From the NCBI GenBank assembly GCA_934435205.1, contig CAKSAK010000008.1, forward strand, positions 1-64,000: a stretch of 64,000 nt of DNA, given 5' to 3'. Source of the DNA: an uncultured Ruminococcus sp. (GTDB lineage: Bacteria; Bacillota; Clostridia; Oscillospirales; Ruminococcaceae). Under the pieces are notes generated by a model. That model was given only the letters and a program-made list of their open reading frames with translations, searched no databases and was not told the origin of the DNA. A program made the position numbers and the translations under genes. Of this stretch, positions 27,497 through 35,900 are shown piece by piece. Position 1 is the stretch's first letter, and every line of letters begins with the position of its first letter.

Positions 27497-28290
27497 GAGT
27501 GATATTTATAGAGGACAGTGCAGATTATCCCGACTATATATATGATATATACATACCATATCAGGATGTTTCAAGTGGCCTGTGGGGATATTGCGACGTG
27601 GACGGAAAAATTTTGAAAGACGCAAAATATGCAGTTGCTTTGGGTTTTTATGATAATGTAGCATTTGTATGTGATGATAAATCGGGAGAATATTATCTAA
27701 TAAATAAGAACTTTGAACCTATATCCGATAAAAAGTATGACGATGCATCTTATTTCACAAACGGAACAGCACAGGTTATGGATGATACTGGAATTTATTC
27801 AATAAATTCAAAGGAAGAAAAGACTGACTGTAATTTTTGGGGTGAATTTACACAGCCAGATAATGGTACAGGACCGTATGGAAATATATTAGGCGGAATT
27901 ATTGACGGAGTAACATATATATCTTATAGCGAGGATAAAATAGGTGCATTCTCTCAATCAGAAAATTTTGCTGCATATTATGATAAGAATAACGCTGAAC
28001 TCGCACACTTTGATGGATATTCTTCATGTACAAATTTCAGTAACGGATATGCATTTTTAAACGGAAGCACAGTAATAAATAGTAATTTTGAGATAATTGG
28101 CAATGCAGAGTATTTTGTAAGCGGTGAAGGTTCAACATTTTATTCAGAGCTTTGGTCAAGCACTTATTCTGATACTCATGTATATGATGGAGGCTATTTT
28201 ATCGGTTCAAATGATTTTGAAACGGATTTGACCCAAAAATATAAAGTTATAAAAATTGCTCCGGAGTTGTATGAAGAGAAATCACAATGA
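27301..28290 (+). CDS. WG-repeat-like lipoprotein 2
   Basis: 329 aa, overlapping its neighbours by ATGA at both ends. The signal peptide ends A-T-A-C-G-T. The first ~65 residues are nearly identical to lipoprotein 3, at the DNA level too. The central part has diverged but keeps the pattern G-L-W-G-Y-C-D-V-D-G-K-I-L, typical of WG repeats, and ends I-K-I-A-P-E-L-Y-E-E-K-S-Q. Near-identical ends with variable middles point to recent tandem duplication and diversification. Confidence 0.8.
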   Translation: MKTKIICVLCCTVVAFSAATACGTSDGSTEKASSSNDVSSNETISVIDSELDNELLENKKNVAGNGVIFIEDSADYPDYIYDIYIPYQDVSSGLWGYCDVDGKILKDAKYAVALGFYDNVAFVCDDKSGEYYLINKNFEPISDKKYDDASYFTNGTAQVMDDTGIYSINSKEEKTDCNFWGEFTQPDNGTGPYGNILGGIIDGVTYISYSEDKIGAFSQSENFAAYYDKNNAELAHFDGYSSCTNFSNGYAFLNGSTVINSNFEIIGNAEYFVSGEGSTFYSELWSSTYSDTHVYDGGYFIGSNDFETDLTQKYKVIKIAPELYEEKSQ

Positions 28291-29252
28291 AAACTAAGAT
28301 AATATGCGTATTATGCTGTACGGTTGTGGCTTTTTTAGCTGCAACCGCTTGTGGCACATCGGACGGATCAACTGAAAAGGCTTCAAGTTCAAATGATGTT
28401 TCGTCTAATGAAACAATTTCTGTAATTGATTCCGAACTGGACAATAAGTTGCTTGAAAATGAGAAAAATGTTGCGGGAAACGGCTATATAATCATCAATG
28501 ATGAAAATGATTATCCTGCATATGTTAAAGATATTCGTTTTTTTAATAATGATCACACAAAGACTTTGGATTTCTGGGGCAACCAAATTTCTGAAGGCAA
28601 TATTTTAGGATATACTGATGCGCTTTCGCCTTATCGTGATGAAAACGGTAATATGGGTTATGTTGACTTAGACGGCAATATAGTCATTGAACCCAGGTTC
28701 GATAATGCATACTATTTTTGTAACGGAACAGCCGAGGTATCAGAAAATGGTGAGACATTTTATATTGATATTAATGGGGAAAAGACAAACAACACAAAAT
28801 ATCAAGGTTATAATGGTAATATAGATAACGACTCAATTTGTGGCGTTTTCACGGGTGATTATCTTGTGTATATTAACAATAACGATAACGGTGAAAAAAC
28901 TTATGGATATGCTGATAAGAATGGAAATGTCACTAAATTTGAAAGTTGTAAATTGGGTTCGTTTTTATATGGATATGCGGCAGTTGTAGAATCAGATGGC
29001 TTTGGTGAAGTTCATATTATCGATGAAAACTTTAATACCGTTGCCGATTTTAAAGATGATGTATTGAAAAATGAGAATTCCGGTTTTGAAATTACATCAG
29101 ATAATATAGCTTTTTTGAAAAATGAAATAGATTATATGTGTGGTTTTAATTATATACTGCCAGGGGGATATTTTGTATTTCAAGAATCAGTATATAATTC
29201 GGGAAAAATGAAAATAGTTAAAATCGCTCCGGAATTGTATGTAACCAAATAA
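28287..29252 (+). CDS. WG-repeat-like lipoprotein 3
   Basis: 321 aa, third member of the tandem family. The N-terminal signal peptide and linker match lipoprotein 2 almost exactly, and the middle has N-M-G-Y-V-D-L-D-G-N-I-V-I-E-P-R-F-D, a clear WG-type repeat. It ends V-K-I-A-P-E-L-Y-V-T-K. A strong terminator follows, closing the operon that began at the 22229 promoter. Confidence 0.8.
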   Translation: MKTKIICVLCCTVVAFLAATACGTSDGSTEKASSSNDVSSNETISVIDSELDNKLLENEKNVAGNGYIIINDENDYPAYVKDIRFFNNDHTKTLDFWGNQISEGNILGYTDALSPYRDENGNMGYVDLDGNIVIEPRFDNAYYFCNGTAEVSENGETFYIDINGEKTNNTKYQGYNGNIDNDSICGVFTGDYLVYINNNDNGEKTYGYADKNGNVTKFESCKLGSFLYGYAAVVESDGFGEVHIIDENFNTVADFKDDVLKNENSGFEITSDNIAFLKNEIDYMCGFNYILPGGYFVFQESVYNSGKMKIVKIAPELYVTK

Positions 29253-29291
29253 TATGTTCCTAAACAGTGAATCATATAATATTTAAATGGC

Positions 29292-29330
29292 AATCGCCGT
29301 ACAGAGTTAAATCTGTGCGGCGATTTTTTT
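29292..29330 (+). terminator. Strong rho-independent terminator
   Basis: 14-bp stem (29292-29305 with 29312-29325, one G-T pair), six-base loop and a T7 tail. It ends cargo block A just before the relaxase gene. Confidence 0.9.
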
Positions 29331-29357
29331 GAAATTTTTAATACGAGGTGATATAGT

Positions 29358-32105
29358 TTGGCGTTATCTCAAATAATCGTCACAAGCCGCTACCTGAAAA
29401 GCGGTACACAGAAAAGTAAAAACAAGCGAAGAAATTATACAAAATATATTGCAACCCGTGAAACAGTTGAAGTTCGTGACCAAAACACTGTTGACAGAAA
29501 TGATAACGCTACAAAAAATCAGAAGGAGCTTATAGATGATCTGCTTTCAGATTTTCCCGAGGCAAAAAGATATTTAGAATACGAAGATTTCAAAGCGAAC
29601 CCTACTGTAGAAAACGCATCTGAGCTTATCAGTACGATCATTGAACGTAACGCAGACATCATCGGAAACCGGCAGAATTTTGTCGGGTATATGGCTATGC
29701 GTCCGGGCGTTGAAAAGAGAGGTTCGCACGGCTTGTTTAACGAAAAGGACGAGCCTATAATTCTGAATCAAGCGGCAAATGAGATAGCTGAACATAAAGG
29801 CAATGTTTGGTCACACGTTGTTTCACTTCGCCGTGAAGATGCAGTAAGGCTTGGCTATGATAATTCGGACGCTTGGCGTGAGCTTGTCAAAAGGCATATC
29901 TCAGATATTGCAAAAGCACAGAATATCCCTCTTTGCAATTTGAAGTGGTACGCCGCTTACCACGATACTACTCATCATCCGCATATCCACCTGCTTGTTT
30001 ATTCAACAAATCCAAAGCAAGGATTTCTGACAAAGGCGGGTATAGATAAGATACGTTCAGCATTTGCAAATGATATTTTTCACGATGATCTGCAAAGCAT
30101 TTATCAGGAACAGACAGTAAGCCGTGATGAATTGAAAGCGGTTTCCAAAAACGAATTTGAAAGCATTGTAAATATAATCGCAAGTAATGATCATACAGAT
30201 CCACAGCTTGAAGAACTTATCAGAAAACTATATATCCAATTACAGAATGTGAAAGGCAAAAAAGTTTACGGCTATCTTCCAAAGGAGATAAAGGAAACCG
30301 TCAATAAAATATTTTCAGAGCTTGCAAAAGATGAGAACATACGGCAGCTCTATGACAAATGGTGTAGTCTTGAACGCTTGAAATACAAGACGTATACTCT
30401 GAAAGAAACGGAACTTCCTGAACTGTCTGCTAACAAAGTTTTTCAGCCTTTGCGGAATATGATAATTCGTACAGTACTTAATATGAAACCATTTGATGCA
30501 AATACTGAAATTGAAGGATCTGAACCAAATGATGAATACTTTGATAATACGCCTCAGAATATGTCACCTCTGTTTGATGAAGCAGAACTGTTGGCAGAGA
30601 AAGAAACTGATGAATCGGCTGCGGCAATAAAAAACTATATCAAATGGAACGATCAATACAAAAAAGCCTGCAAGCTTATCTATGGCAAAGACGCTAAGCT
30701 CAATGATTTTAAGAAAGCTGAACAGCTTTTGTTGTCTGAATCACAGCGTGGGAATGTTTTGGCTGTTTACGATCTCGGAAAGCTTTATTCTACCGACAAG
30801 CTTGGCGAAAAAAGCGAAGAAATATCTATTGCAAAATACACACAGGCTTTGCAGGGCTTTTTGCAAATAGAACCAAACTCAAAGAAATTAAAGCCATATG
30901 TTCAGTATCGTATAGGCAAAATGTTTTGTTATGGTCTTGGTACGGAGCAGAACTATCAAAAAGCCTTTGAGTGGTTTGAAAGATCGGCAAAACAGAAAAA
31001 CAAGTTTGCTCAGTTCAGCCTTGCAAATCTGTATTACTATGGCAGCGGTATAGAGAAAGATCTGTCGCAGGCTTTTCTTTGGTATCAGAGATCATCCTCT
31101 CAGGGGCAGCCTTATGCGGCTTATTCTATCGCTCAAATGTACAGATATGGAGAGTATGTCACCAAAGATAATGATACAGCACAGCGATATTACAAACAAG
31201 CTTTGTCGGGATTTTTGAAAATCGAAAGCGATGATATGGCGAACGACGATCTGTTTTACAAATTAGGGCAGATGTTCAATCTTGGACTTGGAACAGACTC
31301 AGACGTTACAAAAGCTATCGAATACTTCAGACGTTCAGCTGAAATGAATAACAAGAACGGCTTGTTTGAGTATGGCAAAGCACTTTTGACAGGTGAACAC
31401 ATTCCGCAAGATACAGATAGTGCAGTAAAATTGCTTGAGAAAGCTGTCAAACTTAAAAACAGCAATGCCAAGAGGTTTCTTGCGCTTGAATATATTTCAG
31501 GAGAGCATTTGGAACAGGACTTTGAAAAAGGAATAGCCTTGCTTACCGAGTGTGCTGACAGCGGAGATGTCATTGCTAGTTACAGACTAGGAAAAATTTA
31601 TTTGCAGGGCGAGATAATGCCTCAAAATCTGGACAAAGCAGAAAAGTATTTGCTCTTGGCAGAAGATAGCGAGTATACGCAGTATGCTCTTGCTAAGTTG
31701 TATTTGCAGGAAGAAAAGTATGATATACAAAAAGCTGTCGATTATTTTGAGAATGGTGCTGACAAAAATCATTGGGCAAGTTATCAGCTTGGCAGGATCT
31801 ATCTTTTCGGTGCTAAGGACATTGAAAGAGATAAGGAAAAAGCTATCGAATGGTTTACAAAGTCTGCAAATGACGGAAACGAGTATGCTCAAGATCTGCT
31901 TGAGAATATGGAGCGGTATGAAAACGCTGTGCTTGCCAATACGATCTTTGGTTTGTTTGCAAATCTCAGTAGGTGCATCGAAGATGACTATACGCAGAAG
32001 TATAAGTTGGTAAGACGGACAGTTGATAGCAGACTGCGGAGAATGATAAGTCAAAAAAAGCTGTCGCTGGGTATCAAGGAAGAGCAGGCTCAGAACTATG
32101 AATAA
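29358..32105 (+). CDS. MobP-type (MobL-like) relaxase fused to Sel1/TPR-like repeats
   Basis: 915 aa from TTG 29358 with GAGGTG upstream. The N-terminal ~330 residues are a relaxase: I-V-T-S-R-Y-L-K-S-G, the segment Y-M-A-M-R-P-G-V-E-K-R-G-S-H-G-L-F, and the metal-binding H-D-T-T-H-H-P-H-I-H-L-L-V (202-214). This enzyme would nick oriT and pilot the strand into the recipient. From about residue 440 to 860 there are Sel1-like repeats (Y-R-I-G-K-M-F-C-Y-G-L-G-T, A-Q-F-S-L-A-N-L-Y-Y-Y-G-S-G and others), a protein-interaction solenoid. The gene lies between two quorum-sensing cargo blocks. Confidence 0.9.
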   Translation: MALSQIIVTSRYLKSGTQKSKNKRRNYTKYIATRETVEVRDQNTVDRNDNATKNQKELIDDLLSDFPEAKRYLEYEDFKANPTVENASELISTIIERNADIIGNRQNFVGYMAMRPGVEKRGSHGLFNEKDEPIILNQAANEIAEHKGNVWSHVVSLRREDAVRLGYDNSDAWRELVKRHISDIAKAQNIPLCNLKWYAAYHDTTHHPHIHLLVYSTNPKQGFLTKAGIDKIRSAFANDIFHDDLQSIYQEQTVSRDELKAVSKNEFESIVNIIASNDHTDPQLEELIRKLYIQLQNVKGKKVYGYLPKEIKETVNKIFSELAKDENIRQLYDKWCSLERLKYKTYTLKETELPELSANKVFQPLRNMIIRTVLNMKPFDANTEIEGSEPNDEYFDNTPQNMSPLFDEAELLAEKETDESAAAIKNYIKWNDQYKKACKLIYGKDAKLNDFKKAEQLLLSESQRGNVLAVYDLGKLYSTDKLGEKSEEISIAKYTQALQGFLQIEPNSKKLKPYVQYRIGKMFCYGLGTEQNYQKAFEWFERSAKQKNKFAQFSLANLYYYGSGIEKDLSQAFLWYQRSSSQGQPYAAYSIAQMYRYGEYVTKDNDTAQRYYKQALSGFLKIESDDMANDDLFYKLGQMFNLGLGTDSDVTKAIEYFRRSAEMNNKNGLFEYGKALLTGEHIPQDTDSAVKLLEKAVKLKNSNAKRFLALEYISGEHLEQDFEKGIALLTECADSGDVIASYRLGKIYLQGEIMPQNLDKAEKYLLLAEDSEYTQYALAKLYLQEEKYDIQKAVDYFENGADKNHWASYQLGRIYLFGAKDIERDKEKAIEWFTKSANDGNEYAQDLLENMERYENAVLANTIFGLFANLSRCIEDDYTQKYKLVRRTVDSRLRRMISQKKLSLGIKEEQAQNYE

Positions 32106-32211
32106 TCATATTGATTCCGGAATATATAGATGTTTGAATGGCGGATTGTTTGGTGACAATTATTGCAAAGCCAAGCGTTTATATACGGATGTAAGTGATT
32201 TTATAACATAA
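32098..32211 (+). CDS. 37-aa ORF overlapping the relaxase end
   Basis: ATG 32098 overlaps the relaxase stop in the ATGAATAA context; ends at 32211. The peptide has two cysteines (Y-R-C-L-N-G-G and D-N-Y-C-K-A). The ribosome site is weak. Translational coupling to the relaxase is possible. It may be a genuine small ICE gene or chance. Confidence 0.3.
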   Translation: MNNHIDSGIYRCLNGGLFGDNYCKAKRLYTDVSDFIT

Positions 32212-32226
32212 TTAATAAAAGGTGTA

Positions 32227-32255
32227 TTGATTTAGTGAAAAATGTTTGATATAAT
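32227..32255 (+). promoter_or_regulatory. Sigma-A-type promoter for the block B regulator
   Basis: TTGATT (32227-32232), 17-bp spacer, TATAAT (32250-32255), 23 bp before the GTG start of the response regulator. No LytTR repeat was seen here, suggesting constitutive expression of the sensor pair. Confidence 0.8.
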
Positions 32256-32278
32256 GTCATACAAAGGTGGTGAAGGAT

Positions 32279-33019
32279 GTGCTTAAAATCGCAGTTTGTG
32301 ATGATAATGAGAGCTTTTTAGAAACATTAAAAAAAATAATTTCAGAGAATGCAATAAATTATTTTAAAGATGTAAATGTTCAAGGTTTCAATAACGGTCA
32401 AGGTTTATTGAATCAACACAAGCACATATTTTTTGATGTGATTTTTTTGGATATTGATATGCCTGAATTCACAGGCTTTGATGTTGCAGAAATATTAAGA
32501 AAACAAAGAAGGGATTGTTATATAATATTTGTTACAAATCACAATGAACTGGTGTACGGAAGCATGGAATTTCAACCGTTTTACTTTATACAAAAGTCTA
32601 GCGTTTCAAGATTAAATAAAGATGTTGTTAATGTTTTAAACAAGCTTTCTGTTTATTTAAAGCAGCACCAAAAAATAATTTTGAGCGATGAAGAGCATGG
32701 GCGAATCTGCATTCAATACAGAGACATTTTGTATATTGAAAGTGACAATCATCATGTGAAATATTGTATCTTGGATGAGTATGGTTCACAGATTCATATT
32801 AAAGTACGTGCAGTTATCGGTGACCTTGAAAGTGAGCTTGCGGAATACGATTTTTCGAGAGTTCATAAAAAGTATCTTGTTAATCTTAGTCATGTTTTTA
32901 ATTTGGATATGAAAAATGACGAAGTTATTTTTAAGCAAGGTTTTAGACTTACAATGAGTAGAAAGTACAAACACATGGTTGATACCGATTTTTCAAAATA
33001 TTTGAGGGAAACGATATAA
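32279..33019 (+). CDS. LytTR-family response regulator (AgrA-like), block B
   Basis: 246 aa from GTG 32279, 8 bases after AAAGGTGG; upstream in-frame GTGs would overlap that site. Receiver domain with V-C-D-D-N and the phosphoacceptor Asp58 in I-F-L-D-I-D-M-P. The C-terminal LytTR domain includes I-L-Y-I-E-S-D-N-H-H and a typical F-S-R-V-H-K-K-Y-L-V-N-L segment. The kinase gene follows with no gap. The natural targets are the agrBD promoter (34466-34529) and the peptide promoters at 35.4 and 55.4 kb. Confidence 0.92.
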   Translation: MLKIAVCDDNESFLETLKKIISENAINYFKDVNVQGFNNGQGLLNQHKHIFFDVIFLDIDMPEFTGFDVAEILRKQRRDCYIIFVTNHNELVYGSMEFQPFYFIQKSSVSRLNKDVVNVLNKLSVYLKQHQKIILSDEEHGRICIQYRDILYIESDNHHVKYCILDEYGSQIHIKVRAVIGDLESELAEYDFSRVHKKYLVNLSHVFNLDMKNDEVIFKQGFRLTMSRKYKHMVDTDFSKYLRETI

Positions 33020-34339
33020 ATGAGTATAATATGGATTGCTTTTGAAGTGATTATAAATTTCTATGAAGGTTTTATGGAAACTTATTTTATATATAAGTTT
33101 TTGCCTCCGAAAACAGAAAACACTAAGAAAAACATTATTGCTTTTGCATTGTGTTTCTGCACGCTCGGATTACTGATAACCGTAATGAATTACTTAACGA
33201 TTTTTGAGGGGATTCTTGGAATTGTCTGCTACTTAACGGCTTTGTTTCTCTATGCCCTAGTGAACAGAAAAGGCAGTATAATAAAAAAACTGTTTGCAGC
33301 CACTGTTCCGCTTGTTATGATTTCTTTAATATCTATAATTACGCTTAATTTTGTTTCATCAGTAAATTCAATGTCAATAAAAGAAATAGTTACGGAATCC
33401 GGATTTGCTCGTTTTACGGTATTGATTTTTGCACAGGCATTATTCTTTATTTCAGTAAAGTTGATGCTGAAATTATTGGCAACGACTTCTGAGAACTTTA
33501 ATGCAGTTGAGTGGATCGCTATTATATTAATACTCACAATATCCATTATTATGATGTTCTTGCTTCATTTGATAGCTATTGATTCAACGCAGAGACTCTA
33601 TATAAACTTATTGATTTTAACGATAGTTGCAGTTAACATTATAATCTTTTATATGATTGATTCTATTTCTGTGAAAAATAATCAGAAAAAAGAACTGGAA
33701 CTTTTAAAGATCCAAGAGCAATACAGTCACCAATATATAGAGAATGCAAGTCAGCAATATGATTCGATAAGAAAGATTAGACATGATTTGAAAGATCAGT
33801 TGTCCGCTGTATATACAATGATAGCTCAGGGACACGCAGATGAATCAATGAAGTACATAGAGAAATATGTTAACGTTATATCAATCAGTGAAAGCTTTGT
33901 AAATACAGACAATTATATTGTAAATGCTATTATAAATTCTAAGTTTGCAGTCGCAGCGACAGAAGGGATCAGAACAAATTGCAGCTGCATTAAGAGCTTT
34001 GATGGTATAGATGATATTGATATGCTTCATATTTTAAGCAATACGCTTGACAATGCTATAACGGCTAGTGAAAAAATAACTGACGAGTCAGAAAGGTTCA
34101 TAAACCTTGACATCAGTAAAACAATGGACATATATAGAATAGTAGTCAGAAATGCAATTAATGAGTCTGTTTTAAAAAGGAATCCGAGCCTTAAAACAAC
34201 AAAATTAAATGCCCATAAGCATGGGTGGGGAATTAAAATAATACGAGAGATTGCAGAAAAATATCAGGGAAGATGTGAATTTTACGAATCGGATAAAGTG
34301 TTCACATGTTTGATAACGTTAAAATCAACTTTACTGTAA
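33020..34339 (+). CDS. AgrC-like GHKL histidine kinase, block B
   Basis: 439 aa, ATG directly after the regulator stop. Six to seven membrane helices in the first ~215 residues form the presumed peptide receptor. The H-box is I-R-K-I-R-H-D-L-K-D-Q (about residue 255), the N-box is L-S-N-T-L-D-N-A-I-T-A and the glycine region is H-G-W-G-I-K-I-I. With AgrB and AgrD encoded next, it is the likely receptor for the block B autoinducer. The order regulator-kinase-agrB-agrD differs from the classical staphylococcal agrBDCA order. Confidence 0.92.
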   Translation: MSIIWIAFEVIINFYEGFMETYFIYKFLPPKTENTKKNIIAFALCFCTLGLLITVMNYLTIFEGILGIVCYLTALFLYALVNRKGSIIKKLFAATVPLVMISLISIITLNFVSSVNSMSIKEIVTESGFARFTVLIFAQALFFISVKLMLKLLATTSENFNAVEWIAIILILTISIIMMFLLHLIAIDSTQRLYINLLILTIVAVNIIIFYMIDSISVKNNQKKELELLKIQEQYSHQYIENASQQYDSIRKIRHDLKDQLSAVYTMIAQGHADESMKYIEKYVNVISISESFVNTDNYIVNAIINSKFAVAATEGIRTNCSCIKSFDGIDDIDMLHILSNTLDNAITASEKITDESERFINLDISKTMDIYRIVVRNAINESVLKRNPSLKTTKLNAHKHGWGIKIIREIAEKYQGRCEFYESDKVFTCLITLKSTLL

Positions 34340-34413
34340 AACGTTAAAATCTCTTAATATTGGCAAGTTTAAGTTATAGCAAATTGAGAGAAACAAGTTA
34401 AATTTATAACGAA

Positions 34414-34462
34414 AAAGGGAGCTGTTACGCCGGTTTTTATATGGTGGACAGTTCTCTTTTTG
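34414..34462 (+). terminator. Terminator after the kinase gene
   Basis: 12-bp stem (34414-34425 with 34448-34459, two G-T pairs) followed by a T-rich tail. It separates the regulator-kinase unit from the agrBD promoter, allowing independent control. Confidence 0.7.
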
Positions 34463-34465
34463 TAT

Positions 34466-34529
34466 TTCACGACAAAAACTTACACGTCACGCCAAATTGC
34501 TTGACTTAAGTGTGAATAAATTATATATT
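34466..34529 (+). promoter_or_regulatory. agrBD promoter with LytTR-type direct repeat (site 3)
   Basis: TTGACT (34501-34506), 17-bp spacer and TATATT (34524-34529) form a near-consensus promoter. Upstream, TTCACGACA (34466) and GTCACGCCA (34486) are direct half-sites 20 bp apart, the first lying 58 bp before the -10, almost as at sites 1 and 2. Autoinduction of agrBD is the natural reading. Confidence 0.65.
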
Positions 34530-34557
34530 ATAGTAAATAAAAGACTTGGTGGAAGTA

Positions 34558-35133
34558 ATGAAGAGATTAGTATCGATAATTTTGAATTTTATGATCAAGA
34601 ATAATGTAATTTCTAAGGATACAGAAGAAATAGAATTTTACAGATACGGAATAGAAATTACATTATCATCATTAATTAATATAGCCTTAATATCTATCAT
34701 AGGTATAGTAACAAATTATACTTTTGAGAGCATGATGTTTTTGGTAGTGTTCATTATAATGAGATCATTTACTGGGGGATATCATGCAAATACATATGTT
34801 AAATGTAATTTAGTGACCTCAATATCTTTTATCGTATTACTGTTAATGTTTAAAATAATAAAAAATATTTCTCTAAAGTCAATTATATTAATTGCTGTTT
34901 TTCAAGTATTAATCATTGCCTTATTGGCACCGATTGAGAACAAGAATAAACCGATAGAAAATAGAACTGTCTATAAAATTATTTCTACCGTTTTATCAGT
35001 AGTGCTATCTGCAATAAGCATCGTATTAATTATAAAAGGTGTAGACCTAGGGCTAATAATTCTGCTGACTTTAGCCTTAGTTTCAATATTTATAATATAC
35101 GCAAGATTTATGAAAAGGGGGGATTTCTTATGA
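34558..35133 (+). CDS. agrB: AgrB-like accessory gene regulator protease/transporter
   Basis: 191 aa, ATG 34558 after GGTGG. AgrB membrane peptidases cut the AgrD precursor and help form the cyclic thiolactone or lactone. Key features: about five to six membrane helices; R-S-F-T-G-G-Y-H-A (around residue 70) holding the catalytic His; and the conserved later segment L-A-P-I-E-N-K-N-K-P-I. In the usual Cys position the T-Y-V-K-C-N segment supplies a cysteine. The gene overlaps agrD by 4 bases. Confidence 0.92.
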   Translation: MKRLVSIILNFMIKNNVISKDTEEIEFYRYGIEITLSSLINIALISIIGIVTNYTFESMMFLVVFIIMRSFTGGYHANTYVKCNLVTSISFIVLLLMFKIIKNISLKSIILIAVFQVLIIALLAPIENKNKPIENRTVYKIISTVLSVVLSAISIVLIIKGVDLGLIILLTLALVSIFIIYARFMKRGDFL

Positions 35134-35264
35134 AAATTAAAGTTGCTGTAGCAAAATCAGTCAAGGCGCTTGTTGGACATATGGCAAAGGCAGCCTGTGG
35201 TTCTGCATCACATTGGGGGGCATATCAACCTAAAGAACCTAAATTTAAGAAAGAAAAGAAGTAA
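35130..35264 (+). CDS. agrD: AgrD-like autoinducer prepeptide
   Basis: 44 aa in ATGA overlap with agrB, preceded by AAGGGGGG. An amphipathic N-terminal helix (M-K-I-K-V-A-V-A-K-S-V-K-A-L-V) is followed by a core with Cys23 (A-A-C-G-S-A-S-H-W-G-A-Y) and then the conserved Q-P-K-E-P-K cleavage tail and a basic end. The cyclic signal probably involves Cys23 or a core Ser, with the ring closing near Tyr32. Too short for routine gene calling. Its 3' third is duplicated at 55.2 kb. Confidence 0.85.
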   Translation: MKIKVAVAKSVKALVGHMAKAACGSASHWGAYQPKEPKFKKEKK

Positions 35265-35450
35265 TAGATAACCACAGAATCGTTTAATAATCGGTTTAAT
35301 TAGGAGGGGTAAGGTGTTTCCAATGCAGAGATAAAATACACAAAAATGTACAATAACATTTGTGCGAACATACAAAGTTTAAAATGATTTGCAACAAAGT
35401 AGATCGTTTGTGATACTAATATATTAAGACAATGGAGGTATTTAAAATGA
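35206..35450 (+). repeat. Duplicated agrD-tail/promoter segment, copy 1 (copy 2 at 55219-55463)
   Basis: About 245 bp covering the last third of agrD, the intergenic operator and promoter, and the leader up to the peptide ATG. It recurs 20.0 kb downstream with only a handful of substitutions and two single-base indels, in the same orientation. Confidence 0.92.
35339..35417 (+). promoter_or_regulatory. Promoter and candidate operator of the secreted-peptide module
   Basis: TTGCAA (35389-35394), 17 bp, GATACT (35412-35417) gives a usable promoter. Upstream lie an imperfect inverted repeat (CACAAAAATGT/ACATTTGTG, 35339-35363) and direct half-sites TACAATAAC (35349) and TACAAAGTT (35371), 22 bp apart. 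The block is kept intact in the second copy, which argues for function. Confidence 0.55.
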
Positions 35451-35815
35451 CAAAAATGGTTAAGAAGATAGCAGCTATGGGTGCTGCCGTAATGATGATG
35501 GCTTCGATTTCGGCTATGGGTGCGAGCGCATATACTGATCTCGAAAAAAACGGAGCGTATTGCACTGCTTACAAGAGTTCCTCAAGCAGCGTCTATGCTT
35601 CAACATCAACAAAGGACGGATCGAAAAAAACGGTAGGAGTTAACATCGTGCTTTACTATACAAAGAGCGGAAATACACTTAACACAGGTAGCGGCAACAG
35701 CTATACAAGAGGCGTTAGCACAACCTGCTCCACACCTTCCGGCGGAACGTTTAAAAGTGCGACAATAACACATAAATTAAACAACGCTACTGTATATACA
35801 GGTTACTTGGTATAA
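35447..35815 (+). CDS. Secreted 122-aa peptide/bacteriocin-like protein (block B product)
   Basis: ATG 35447 with GGAGG 9 bases upstream. Sec signal peptide (V-K-K-I-A-A-M-G-A-A-V-M-M-M-A-S) with predicted cleavage after G-A-S-A, near residue 31. The ~90-residue mature part is Ser/Thr/Tyr-rich and beta-type, with two cysteines (Y-C-T-A-Y-K-S-S and T-T-C-S-T-P-S). Style and context recall lactococcin 972-like secreted bacteriocins with adjacent ABC immunity genes, but I cannot confirm homology. It is first in its operon under Agr-linked control. Confidence 0.75.
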   Translation: MTKMVKKIAAMGAAVMMMASISAMGASAYTDLEKNGAYCTAYKSSSSSVYASTSTKDGSKKTVGVNIVLYYTKSGNTLNTGSGNSYTRGVSTTCSTPSGGTFKSATITHKLNNATVYTGYLV

Positions 35816-35830
35816 CGGATAATTCTAAAA

Positions 35831-35876
35831 AATAATGCCGCACTGACATATAGTGATATTTCCGTGCGGTATTATT
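35831..35876 (+). terminator. Intra-operon hairpin after the secreted-peptide gene
   Basis: 13-bp stem AATAATGCCGCAC / GTGCGGTATTATT (one G-T pair), with only a weak T tail. It probably causes partial termination, giving more peptide mRNA than downstream mRNA. A hairpin of the same kind follows the peptide gene of the second locus. Confidence 0.65.
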
Positions 35877-35900
35877 CTATAGAATATGGAGATAACCGAA

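Noticed and set aside
27301..28482. CRISPR-like repeat structure
   Set aside because: Only two copies of a long coding repeat; no short regularly spaced repeats were seen anywhere in the window.
35447..35815. Firm call as a lactococcin 972 bacteriocin
   Set aside because: Style and neighbourhood fit, but I see no unmistakable family motif, so it is kept as bacteriocin-like only.
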